Below are positions 1 to 5,146 of a DNA stretch of 5,973 bases, in pieces (within the stretch, counting starts at the first letter, position 1; the number at the start of each line of letters is the position of its first letter). The DNA is from Rhizobium sp. Q54. Lineage in GTDB: Bacteria; Pseudomonadota; Alphaproteobacteria; Rhizobiales; Beijerinckiaceae. Made by a program: the position numbers and the translations under genes. A model generated the notes under the pieces. It saw only the letters and a program-made list of their open reading frames with translations, was not told the DNA's origin and made no database searches. The stretch lies in the NCBI GenBank assembly GCA_945901195.1, contig CAMDKB010000290.1:1-5973 (forward strand), written 5' to 3'.

Positions 1-81
1 CCGGGAAAGAGTTCCATCCGTCTGCGCCGCAAGGCCGCCGGATGGGACGACGACTACCTCGCCAGCCTCGTTGCCGCGTGA
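1..81 (+). CDS. 3' end of an unidentified gene
   Basis: Reading from base 1 in frame 1 gives 26 codons followed by a TGA stop at 79-81. The peptide is basic at first (SIRLRRKAAGW) and then acidic to hydrophobic, ending DDDYLASLVAA. I do not recognise the family from this fragment, and no domain can be named. The upstream part of the gene lies outside the window. The call rests on an open frame running in from the edge and on the terminator-like hairpin about 40 bp after the stop. With only 26 codons in GC-rich DNA, a chance open frame remains possible. Confidence 0.5.
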   Translation, partial: PGKSSIRLRRKAAGWDDDYLASLVAA

Positions 82-119
82 GAATTTTTATTCACCCGAT
101 TCCCCTGCAAGCCCCGCCG

Positions 120-146
120 CCCGGTTTGACGGCAGTCAAATCCGGG
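120..146 (+). terminator. Hairpin downstream of the first gene, possible terminator
   Basis: The arms 120-130 (CCCGG then TTTGAC) and 135-146 pair over 11 base pairs, with a single bulged T at 141 and a GGCA loop. The hairpin starts 38 bp after the stop at 81. No T-run follows, so it is not a canonical intrinsic terminator. It could also be a small dispersed palindrome. Confidence 0.4.
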
Positions 147-192
147 GACGGGGGGCGATCCGGGAAAGCGGAAGTGCGAGCGCCGGGCAATC

Positions 193-247
193 CCCTCATC
201 CTGAGCAGCCGCCGCAGACGGCGCTTTGCGCATTCTCAGCATGAGGG
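193..247. repeat. Palindromic intergenic repeat, CCTCATCCTGAG type
   Basis: The outer arms 193-205 (CCCTCATCCTGAG) and 235-247 (CTCAGCATGAGGG) are complementary at 12 of 13 positions. An inner 5-bp stem, 210-214 with 219-223, sits between them. From memory, palindromes beginning CCTCATCCTGAG and ending in its complement are scattered in many copies through intergenic regions of Rhizobiales genomes. One copy in this window cannot prove that it is dispersed here. It lies between convergent genes, where such elements often sit. Confidence 0.6.
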
Positions 248-348
248 TTGCATGGTGTTGGGTCCGCATGGCGCAACCGCGCGCGCCAATGCGTTCGCAG
301 CGTGGCGTCATACGCAAACCGTGCAAATGTGATGCGGCAACGCTGATA

Positions 349-1044
349 TCAGGACGTATCCGTTTCCAAAGCGATGCGAGCGCGTTCCTCCTGCGCAATG
401 CGCGCGCGTTCTTGCCAGCGTTCGAGAATGCGGTCGATTTCATGGGACGGGCGACGGCGATAACCTGGCGCTGCGCCGGTGCGCAGGGGCGATTGACCCT
501 TCAGTCGCGCTGACTGGGCGCGCCGGGCCAGCGTGCGGGCGAGGCGTCTGGCCTGACGTGGCAGATCGCCGAGCGCATATTGCAGAGCCGTCAACCGGTG
601 CACCAGGCCAGAGGATGCGATCAGGCCATGATCAACGGGTTTGGCAGGCGCTTGCCCGCTGAGCGCAAGGATGCGCGTTTCCCCGCCGTCAAAAAAGGTG
701 ATGCGCGGCTGCGCTTTTGGGGCGATTTTGACATTTCGTTTCTGTGCGAAAAAACGCTGGCGCGGATCAAACAGCGCAAAGTGTGCGCCGAGTTTTCGCT
801 CCGTCCCGCGCGCAAAACCTGTTGGCGCAGGGTAGGGCTTCAGAGTAATCACCTGCGCCAAAATCAAAATCAGCCGCCGCACCGCAGATTCCGCCGGTCG
901 CAACAGGCGCAGCACTGTCTGGCGCAGGTTTGGGGCAATGCGGGCGGGCGCATGACCTGCCGTCAAGCCGAGTAGAGCGGCGAGCTCGGTGACAATGCGC
1001 GAGATGGACAGGGCATCGGGGCTGATGGTTTGCGGCAAGGACAT
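349..1044 (-). CDS. Conserved-looking hypothetical protein under an apparent LexA (SOS) promoter
   Basis: This frame encodes 231 residues from ATG at 1044 to TGA at 351-349. I do not recognise a named domain. The protein is soluble-looking and strongly basic, with no signal peptide. One short hydrophobic stretch (about residues 54-67) is too short and too flanked by Arg to be a convincing membrane helix. The arginine-rich region at about 160-200 (LPRQARRLARTLARR, then GYRRRPSHEID) and the charged helical C terminus rich in Arg and Glu would suit nucleic-acid or protein contacts. This is inference only. From memory, similar basic uncharacterised proteins with a LPxQARRLARxxARR-like stretch occur in other Rhizobiales. 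The start is supported by a strong promoter and SOS box immediately upstream. No good Shine-Dalgarno is visible in the short leader. The gene lies downstream of uvrB on the same strand but has its own promoter. Reality of the gene is likely; its function is unknown. Confidence 0.8.
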   Translation of the reverse strand: MSLPQTISPDALSISRIVTELAALLGLTAGHAPARIAPNLRQTVLRLLRPAESAVRRLILILAQVITLKPYPAPTGFARGTERKLGAHFALFDPRQRFFAQKRNVKIAPKAQPRITFFDGGETRILALSGQAPAKPVDHGLIASSGLVHRLTALQYALGDLPRQARRLARTLARRAQSARLKGQSPLRTGAAPGYRRRPSHEIDRILERWQERARIAQEERARIALETDTS

Positions 1045-1061
1045 GGGACACTTTATATCGA

Positions 1062-1076
1062 GAACAAAAAAAGAAC
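1062..1076 (-). promoter_or_regulatory. LexA-binding SOS box, GTTC-N7-GTTC
   Basis: The minus strand reads GTTC, seven T residues, GTTC. This matches exactly the direct-repeat LexA operator GTTC-N7-GTTC known from Alphaproteobacteria such as Rhodobacter, Sinorhizobium and Caulobacter, and unlike the palindromic enterobacterial box. It overlaps the -10 hexamer and covers the predicted transcription start, and it ends 17 bp before the ATG. Eight fixed bases are expected by chance only about 0.2 times in a window this size counting both strands, so its placement on a promoter is informative. Confidence 0.8.
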
Positions 1077-1102
1077 ATAATACTGAAGAGAAGGTCTGTC
1101 AA
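1074..1102 (-). promoter_or_regulatory. Sigma-70-type promoter of the 231-residue gene
   Basis: On the minus strand, a perfect -35 hexamer TTGACA (1102-1097) is followed by a 17-nt spacer (1096-1080) and the -10 hexamer TATGTT (1079-1074, four of six matches to TATAAT). The predicted transcription start is near 1067, giving a leader of about 22 nt before the ATG at 1044. The three downstream bases of the -10 element are part of the SOS box, so LexA binding would block polymerase. Confidence 0.75.
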
Positions 1103-1126
1103 ATGCACATTTTTACCCTCCTCCTC

Positions 1127-1141
1127 CGCCCCAACGGGGCG
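1127..1141. repeat. Short GC-rich hairpin, CGCCCC/GGGGCG
   Basis: A perfect 6-bp stem (1127-1132 with 1136-1141) closes an AAC loop. A related sequence, CGCCCCAAGGGG, occurs at 1202-1213, and a third CGCCCC-based stem lies at 1231-1247, so the same core recurs three times within 120 bp. Confidence 0.45.
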
Positions 1142-1147
1142 CAGGTT

Positions 1148-1180
1148 TGTAGCCACGTGTCAGCGCAGCGAACCCGTGGA
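1148..1180 (+). repeat. Copy A of an inverted repeat pair with an AGCGCAGCG core
   Basis: The segment reads TGTAGC, a short variable stretch, AGCGCAGCG, then AACCCGTGG. Its ends CCACG (1153-1157) and CGTGG (1175-1179) can pair. The reverse complement of 1268-1302 has the same order of words (TGTAGC, GGGTGA, AGCGCAGCG, AACCCGTAGG), so the two are diverged copies in opposite orientation. From memory, GATGGGTT-AGCGCAGCG-AACCCATC elements are widespread in proteobacterial intergenic DNA. Confidence 0.5.
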
Positions 1181-1230
1181 GGGCGGCAACAATTCATGTT
1201 TCGCCCCAAGGGGGGAATGATGCGCTTCCG

Positions 1231-1247
1231 CCGCCCCGCCGGGGCGG
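1231..1247. repeat. GC-rich hairpin, CCGCCCC/GGGGCGG
   Basis: A perfect 7-bp stem (1231-1237 with 1241-1247) closes a GCC loop. It lies between the two copies of the AGCGCAGCG repeat. There is no adjacent T-run, so it is not a typical terminator. Confidence 0.45.
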
Positions 1248-1267
1248 GCGCAGGAATGCGTGCGACA

Positions 1268-1302
1268 CCTACGGGTTCCGCTGCGCTTCACCCATAGCTA
1301 CA
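1268..1302 (-). repeat. Copy B of the AGCGCAGCG inverted repeat pair
   Basis: This is the opposite-orientation partner of 1148-1180. It is itself palindromic: CTACGGGT (1269-1276) pairs with ACCCATAG (1290-1297) at seven of eight positions, with a possible G-T pair at the eighth. It flanks the repeat cluster on the uvrB side. Confidence 0.5.
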
Positions 1303-1308
1303 GACCAT

Positions 1309-1324
1309 GGCCCCTTGCGGGGCC
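1309..1324. repeat. GC-rich hairpin, GGCCCC/GGGGCC
   Basis: A perfect 6-bp stem (1309-1314 with 1319-1324) closes a TTGC loop. It sits 67 bp beyond the uvrB stop on the minus strand and could help end the uvrB transcript. No U-rich tail follows on either strand. Confidence 0.4.
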
Positions 1325-1355
1325 TTGTGCGGCCAGAGAGTTTCGGGCGCAATCT

Positions 1356-1381
1356 TCCTTCTCCCGCAAGCGGGAGAAGGA
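1356..1381 (-). repeat. CCTTCTCCC-type palindrome just after uvrB, possible terminator
   Basis: The arms 1356-1367 and 1370-1381 form a perfect 12-bp inverted repeat around AA. On the minus strand it begins 10 nt after the uvrB stop codon, where a terminator is expected, though no strong U-run follows. The arm sequence CCTTCTCCC/GGGAGAAGG is shared with the hairpin at 1545-1570 inside the uvrB reading frame, so both belong to the same repeat type. From memory this core is very common in alphaproteobacterial intergenic DNA. Confidence 0.6.
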
Positions 1382-1390
1382 GTTTTGCCG

Positions 1391-4030
1391 CTATTTCCTT
1401 CTTCTCACTGACGTCTTGCCCGCCCCCCTCGGCTTGGCCTCGCCGCCGCCGAAATTGTGGGGGCCCATGTCTTCGTCTGTGGGTTTGTGGATTTTGCCTG
1501 AAGAGGGAAATTCGGCGCTGCCCTTCATCCGCCCCTCCGGGGCACCTTCTCCCCGTGTACGGGGAGAAGGAAGATTCGCGGCCCTTCCATATTTCTGCTG
1601 GCCTTTATAGGCGCCAGCTTCGTCTTCCACGGCTTGCTGTCGCGCCAGAGGATCGCTGGCGATGGCGAGTTCGTTGGCTTGGAGGCGCTTGATTTCGTCG
1701 CGCAGTCTGGCGGCGGTTTCGAATTCGAGGTTGGCGGCGGCTTCGCGCATCTGCTTTTCGAGATCGGCGAGTGTGATTTTGAGATTGTGCCCAACCGGCG
1801 CGCCCGCCGCGAGGCCGGTATCAACCGTGACGTGATCGGCCTCGTAAACGCTGCCGAGAATATCCTGAATGCCGCGCTTGATGGTTTCCGGCGTGATGCC
1901 GTTTTCGGTGTTATAGGCGAGCTGACGTTCGCGGCGGCGGGTGGTTTCATCCATGGCGCGCTGCATGGAGCCGGTGATGTGATCGGCATAGAGAATGACC
2001 TTGCCGTCGACGTTACGCGCGGCGCGGCCGATGGTCTGGATCAGCGAAGTTTCGCTGCGCAGAAAGCCTTCCTTGTCCGCATCGAGAATGCCAACGAGCG
2101 CGCATTCGGGAATGTCGAGACCTTCGCGCAACAGGTTGATGCCGACGAGCACGTCAAACGTGCCAAGCCGCAAATCGCGCAAGATTTCGATACGCTCGAT
2201 GGTGTCGATATCGCTGTGCATGTAGCGCACGCGCACACCAGCCTCGTGCAGATATTCGGTGAGGTCTTCGGCCATGCGCTTGGTGAGGACGGTGACGAGG
2301 CTGCGATAGCCCTTGAGCGCGACCTCGCGCACTTCGCCGAGGAGATCGTCAACCTGCGTGCGTGCGGGGCGGATTTCCACCGGTGGATCGATGAGGCCGG
2401 TGGGGCGGATGACCTGTTCGACGAAGACGCCGCCGGTCTGTTCCATTTCCCAGTTTCCGGGAGTAGCCGAGACGTGCACCGTCTGCGGCCGCATGGCCTC
2501 CCATTCCTCAAAGCGTAGCGGCCGGTTATCCAAGCAGGAGGGCAGGCGGAAGCCGTATTCGGCAAGGGTCGCCTTGCGGCGAAAGTCGCCTTTGTACATC
2601 GCGCCAATCTGCGGCACGGTGACGTGGCTTTCGTCTGTAAAAACGAGAGCGTTGTCGGGCAGGTATTCGAACAGGGTTGGCGGCGGCTCGCCGGGGCGGC
2701 GTCCCGTGAGATAGCGCGAGTAATTCTCGATGCCGGCGCAGGAGCCTGTGGTCTCAAGCATTTCGATATCAAACAAGGTGCGCTGTTCAAGCCGCTGCGC
2801 TTCGAGAAGGCGGCTCTGGTCGTAAAGCTCTTCAAGCCGCTGGCGGAGTTCCTGCTTGATCGCGTTGATGGACTGAATGAGCGTGGGGCGTGGTGTGACA
2901 TAGTGGGAATTCGCGTAAACCTTCACGAATTCCAGATCCTGGGTTTTCTTGCCGGTGAGCGGATCGAACTCGGCGATGGACTCGACTTCGTCGCCGAAGA
3001 AGGAAATGCGCCAGGCCCGGTCTTCGTAATGGGCGGGGAAAAGCTCCAGCGTATCGCCGCGAACGCGAAAAATGCCGCGGGAAAAATCGCCCATGGAGCG
3101 CTTGTATTGCAGCGCGACGAGATCGGCGATGAGCTGTCGCAGGTCGAGCCTTTCCCCCACTTTCACCGAAAACGTCATGGCAGTGTAGGTTTCCACCGAG
3201 CCGATGCCGTAAATGCAGGAGACGGAGGCGACGATGATCACATCATCGCGTTCAAGCAGGGATCGTGTTGCCGCATGGCGCATGCGGTCGATCTGCTCGT
3301 TGATGGAGGATTCCTTCTCGATATATGTGTCCGTGCGCGGAACATAGGCTTCCGGCTGGTAATAATCGTAATAGGACACAAAATACTCGACAGCATTATT
3401 GGGAAAGAAACTCTTGAATTCGCCATAGAGCTGCGCTGCCAACGTTTTGTTGGGCGCGAGAATCAAGGCAGGCCTGTTGGTTCTTTTTATAACCTGCGCC
3501 ATCGTGAAGGTCTTACCGGAGCCGGTGACGCCAAGAAGAACCTGGTCGCGTTCGTGGGCATCGACGGCCTCGACCAGCGCTTCGATGGCTGCGGGTTGAT
3601 CGCCCTTGGGGGTAAATTCGCAGATCAGTTCGAAATTTATTCCGCCTTCTGATTTCTCCGGTCGCGCAGGACGATGCGGCGTCCACGGCTTTTGTTCACG
3701 CAGATTGGGATCACCGCGCTCCAGCAATTCCTTCAGGGAGTCAGCTGTGGCCCCGACACCTGAAATCGCCATATCCGGTCGCGCCGTGCGCACCCGCCGT
3801 ACGGGATCGTTCGGTGTCGCGATCTCGTTGAGGCCGAGACGCCGGGCCAGATTGGGATCAACATCCAGCGCGCCAGTATCAAAACCCGCCTGCGCGGACT
3901 CGCCAAAGCCCTTGACGTCGTTAAGCGAGGGATTGAGCAGCGACGCCAGATGCTCGCCGAGTGGATGCACGTCAGGCTTGGCAGCGCGCGAACGCACGGG
4001 ACGGGAGGATTTGCGGGGTGGTGTGGCCAT
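1391..4030 (-). CDS. uvrB: UvrABC excinuclease subunit B
   Basis: UvrB receives damaged DNA from UvrA in nucleotide excision repair, verifies the lesion using helicase-fold ATPase activity, and forms the complex cut by UvrC. From ATG at 4030 the protein has 879 residues. Visible motifs are Walker A GVTGSGKT (167-174), the DNA-gripping beta-hairpin YDYYQPEAYVP (from about 221), the DESH box (466-469), the helicase motifs GINLLREGLDIPE and QTIGRAARN (about 630-673), and a C-terminal UVR motif (about 755-788) that contacts UvrA or UvrC. The canonical core starts near residue 132 (FELICEFTPKGDQP). The preceding Arg/Pro-rich extension is usual in Rhizobiales, from memory. An in-frame TTG lies at 4039, but GGAAG just before the ATG at 4030 favours the latter. 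The tail carries a translated palindromic repeat (residues 820-837) and then resumes with a family-like HKPTDEDMGPHNFGGGEAKP. No SOS box is visible upstream. Confidence 0.97.
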   Translation of the reverse strand: MATPPRKSSRPVRSRAAKPDVHPLGEHLASLLNPSLNDVKGFGESAQAGFDTGALDVDPNLARRLGLNEIATPNDPVRRVRTARPDMAISGVGATADSLKELLERGDPNLREQKPWTPHRPARPEKSEGGINFELICEFTPKGDQPAAIEALVEAVDAHERDQVLLGVTGSGKTFTMAQVIKRTNRPALILAPNKTLAAQLYGEFKSFFPNNAVEYFVSYYDYYQPEAYVPRTDTYIEKESSINEQIDRMRHAATRSLLERDDVIIVASVSCIYGIGSVETYTAMTFSVKVGERLDLRQLIADLVALQYKRSMGDFSRGIFRVRGDTLELFPAHYEDRAWRISFFGDEVESIAEFDPLTGKKTQDLEFVKVYANSHYVTPRPTLIQSINAIKQELRQRLEELYDQSRLLEAQRLEQRTLFDIEMLETTGSCAGIENYSRYLTGRRPGEPPPTLFEYLPDNALVFTDESHVTVPQIGAMYKGDFRRKATLAEYGFRLPSCLDNRPLRFEEWEAMRPQTVHVSATPGNWEMEQTGGVFVEQVIRPTGLIDPPVEIRPARTQVDDLLGEVREVALKGYRSLVTVLTKRMAEDLTEYLHEAGVRVRYMHSDIDTIERIEILRDLRLGTFDVLVGINLLREGLDIPECALVGILDADKEGFLRSETSLIQTIGRAARNVDGKVILYADHITGSMQRAMDETTRRRERQLAYNTENGITPETIKRGIQDILGSVYEADHVTVDTGLAAGAPVGHNLKITLADLEKQMREAAANLEFETAARLRDEIKRLQANELAIASDPLARQQAVEDEAGAYKGQQKYGRAANLPSPRTRGEGAPEGRMKGSAEFPSSGKIHKPTDEDMGPHNFGGGEAKPRGAGKTSVRRRK
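1521..1571 (-). repeat. Palindromic repeat translated inside the uvrB reading frame
   Basis: Two adjacent perfect hairpins make up the element: 1531-1543 (GCCCC/GGGGC, 5 bp, TCC loop) and 1545-1570 (CCTTCTCCCCGT/ACGGGGAGAAGG, 12 bp, 2-nt loop). On the minus strand it encodes LPSPRTRGEGAPEGRMKG, residues 820-837 of UvrB, without shifting the frame. The larger hairpin shares its arms with the intergenic palindrome at 1356-1381. Peptides such as SPRTRGEG are, from memory, the usual translation of this intergenic repeat in Rhizobiales. Confidence 0.75.
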
Positions 4031-4098
4031 GTCTTCCAATATGGGGCGAGTCTGAGGGCGGCGAAAGGGTGTATTCGCGACATTGTGTCTTGAGCATG

Positions 4099-4117
4099 AT
4101 CTGCCATTGCGGCAGAT
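4099..4117 (+). promoter_or_regulatory. First hairpin in the uvrB/methyltransferase divergent spacer
   Basis: ATCTGCC (4099-4105) and GGCAGAT (4111-4117) form a perfect 7-bp stem with an ATTGC loop. It lies 47 bp before the ATG of the plus-strand methyltransferase and 68 bp from the uvrB ATG. It may be an operator or leader structure. Its role is inferred only from position. Confidence 0.4.
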
Positions 4118-4123
4118 AAGGGT

Positions 4124-4143
4124 CAGGCTGGAATTTCAGCCTG
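4124..4143 (+). promoter_or_regulatory. Second hairpin, leader of the first methyltransferase gene
   Basis: CAGGCTG (4124-4130) and CAGCCTG (4137-4143) form a perfect 7-bp stem with a 6-nt loop. It begins six bases after the first hairpin and ends 20 bp before the ATG at 4164, close to the purine-rich GGGGAGCGGG that may serve as ribosome binding site. A structure here could affect translation initiation. That is inference. Confidence 0.4.
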
Positions 4144-4163
4144 GGGAGCGGGACTGTCAGTTC

Positions 4164-5015
4164 ATGTCGACACTGAAAACTATCGGAATTTCCACGGCTA
4201 TTTCCCGCCGCGCACTGCTTTCCCTTGGTGGAGCCGTGTTGCTTTCTACGCCGGGCCCCGCACAAACGAATGACAAGCCCGCCGAAAAAGAGCCCAATCT
4301 TGACGCTCCCTATGTGCCCACACCGCAGGACGTGGTGGACCGCATGCTGGAACTGGCCAAGATCACCGGGGACGACTTTGTCATGGACCTTGGTTGCGGC
4401 GACGGGCGCATATTGGTCACGGCGGCGCAAAAATTTGGTGCGCGTGGGTTTGGGGTCGATATTGACCCTAAGCGGATTGTAGAGGCCAAGGCGAATGCTG
4501 CAGCGGCGGGGGTTTCCGACAAGGTCGATTTTGGCATTGAAGACCTGTTTCACACGCCCATAGGCAAGGCGAGCGTACTGGCGCTGTACTTGTTTCCCCA
4601 CATCAATGAATTGCTGGCCCCGCGCATGCTGAAAGAAATGAAGCCCGGCTCGCGCATCGTCTCGCATGGGTTTGGCATCGGCAAATGGCGCCCAGACAAA
4701 GAAGATATGGTGGCGATGCGCCATATTTATTTCTACGTCGTGCCGGCGAATGTCGAGGGGAGCTGGCGCATCAAGGAAGACGGCGGTCTCATATACACGC
4801 TGGCGCTGATCCAGAGTTTTCAACGTATAACGGGATATCTGGAAGGGGTTGATGGCGTTCGGCTTCGCAATGCGCGGCTGGCGGGCGCCGAAATCGCCTT
4901 CGCATTGGAAACGCCAAACGCGCCCCGCAAGGATTTCAGCGGGATCGTTGATGGCGAGACGATCAGCGGAAAGGGCTTCACTGCGACGCGAGTTTCCAAA
5001 TTTGCGCCGCGTTGA
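4164..5015 (+). CDS. Class I SAM-dependent methyltransferase with Tat-like signal (copy 1)
   Basis: The 283-residue product carries the glycine-rich SAM-binding motif I, VMDLGCGDGR (73-82), and the acidic end of strand 2, GVDID (97-101). The conserved YVPTPQDVVDRML (50-62) stands before it and PGSRIVSH (161-168) after. This arrangement resembles the bacterial relatives of the FAM173 lysine methyltransferases; the substrate is unknown. The N terminus has SRRALLSLGGAVLL (14-27), a twin-arginine followed by a hydrophobic stretch, with possible cleavage near GPA-QT (33/34), so export through Tat is predicted. The last 50-60 residues look beta-rich (FSGIVDG) and are a separate conserved tail. ATG at 4164 was chosen because the frame upstream offers only TTG starts and would bury the signal. 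The ribosome site is weak. The gene is divergent from uvrB and 131 bp before a paralogue. Confidence 0.88.
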   Translation: MSTLKTIGISTAISRRALLSLGGAVLLSTPGPAQTNDKPAEKEPNLDAPYVPTPQDVVDRMLELAKITGDDFVMDLGCGDGRILVTAAQKFGARGFGVDIDPKRIVEAKANAAAAGVSDKVDFGIEDLFHTPIGKASVLALYLFPHINELLAPRMLKEMKPGSRIVSHGFGIGKWRPDKEDMVAMRHIYFYVVPANVEGSWRIKEDGGLIYTLALIQSFQRITGYLEGVDGVRLRNARLAGAEIAFALETPNAPRKDFSGIVDGETISGKGFTATRVSKFAPR

Positions 5016-5053
5016 CTGGAAGGCGGGCTGATAGTCCGGTAAACTCCGCCTGA

Positions 5054-5082
5054 CCTTGTGGCCGTGTGTGCGGAACACAAGG
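5054..5082 (+). promoter_or_regulatory. Two-tier hairpin between the methyltransferase genes
   Basis: CCTTGTG (5054-5060) pairs perfectly with CACAAGG (5076-5082). Inside, CCG (5062-5064) can pair with CGG (5071-5073) around TGTGTG. A longer-range stem, AGGCGG (5021-5026) with CCGCCT (5046-5051), lies just upstream. The hairpin starts 38 bp after the first methyltransferase stop and ends 64 bp before the next ATG. It could attenuate or stabilise a joint transcript, or be an operator. No T-run follows. Confidence 0.4.
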
Positions 5083-5133
5083 ACTTACAATTCGGCAACA
5101 CCCCTGTAATTGCGGGTGGCCAGACGCGACGAC

Positions 5134-5141
5134 GAGGGAGG
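5134..5141 (+). promoter_or_regulatory. Ribosome binding site of the second methyltransferase gene
   Basis: GAGGGAGG ends five bases before the ATG at 5147. This near-ideal Shine-Dalgarno decides the start in favour of 5147 over the upstream GTG/TTG codons in the same frame. Confidence 0.85.
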
Positions 5142-5146
5142 CAAGA

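Larger units (their letters stand above)
1105..1390. other. Gene-free, palindrome-rich intergenic region
   Basis: The 346 bp between uvrB and the 231-residue gene contain no convincing gene. Next to the small gene lies its AT-rich promoter. The rest is GC-rich and packed with short inverted repeats: 1127-1141, 1153-1179, 1231-1247, 1269-1297, 1309-1324 and 1356-1381. This looks like a landing zone for dispersed palindromic elements. Open frames crossing it have no start signals and run into uvrB in the antisense direction. Confidence 0.6.

Noticed and set aside
268..288. TGGCGC/GCGCCA stem downstream of the 231-residue gene as its terminator
   Set aside because: The stem is six base pairs with an eight-base loop, about 60 bp past the stop and without a T-run; in this GC-rich stretch it may be chance.
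400..425. GTTC...GTTC direct repeat near the end of the 231-residue gene, considered as a second SOS box
   Set aside because: The spacing is eight bases rather than seven, and it lies within coding sequence far from any promoter.
1105..1390. Repeat cluster considered as a CRISPR array or small RNA gene
   Set aside because: The repeats differ in sequence, length and orientation and have no regular spacers. No promoter or terminator pair marks an RNA gene.
1634..2518. Long plus-strand open frame (294 codons) antisense to uvrB
   Set aside because: It lies wholly inside uvrB, has no ribosome site or domain, and is the kind of shadow frame expected opposite a GC-rich gene.
2624..3652. Long plus-strand open frame (342 codons) antisense to uvrB
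   Set aside because: It covers the UvrB helicase core on the other strand. The product shows no recognisable motif, and uvrB is certain here.
4031..4039. TTG at 4039 as the uvrB start, giving three extra residues
   Set aside because: The ATG at 4030 has GGAAG just upstream, while the TTG has no ribosome site. The difference is only three residues.
4090..4101. TTGAGCATGATC, resembling the start of a common Rhizobiales intergenic repeat
   Set aside because: Only this short word matches. The rest of the remembered element, including its complementary GATCATGCTC end, is absent.
3972..5078. Minus-strand open frame (368 codons) opposite the first methyltransferase and the uvrB start
   Set aside because: It overlaps two well-supported genes and their intergenic spacer, with no motif or start signal of its own.
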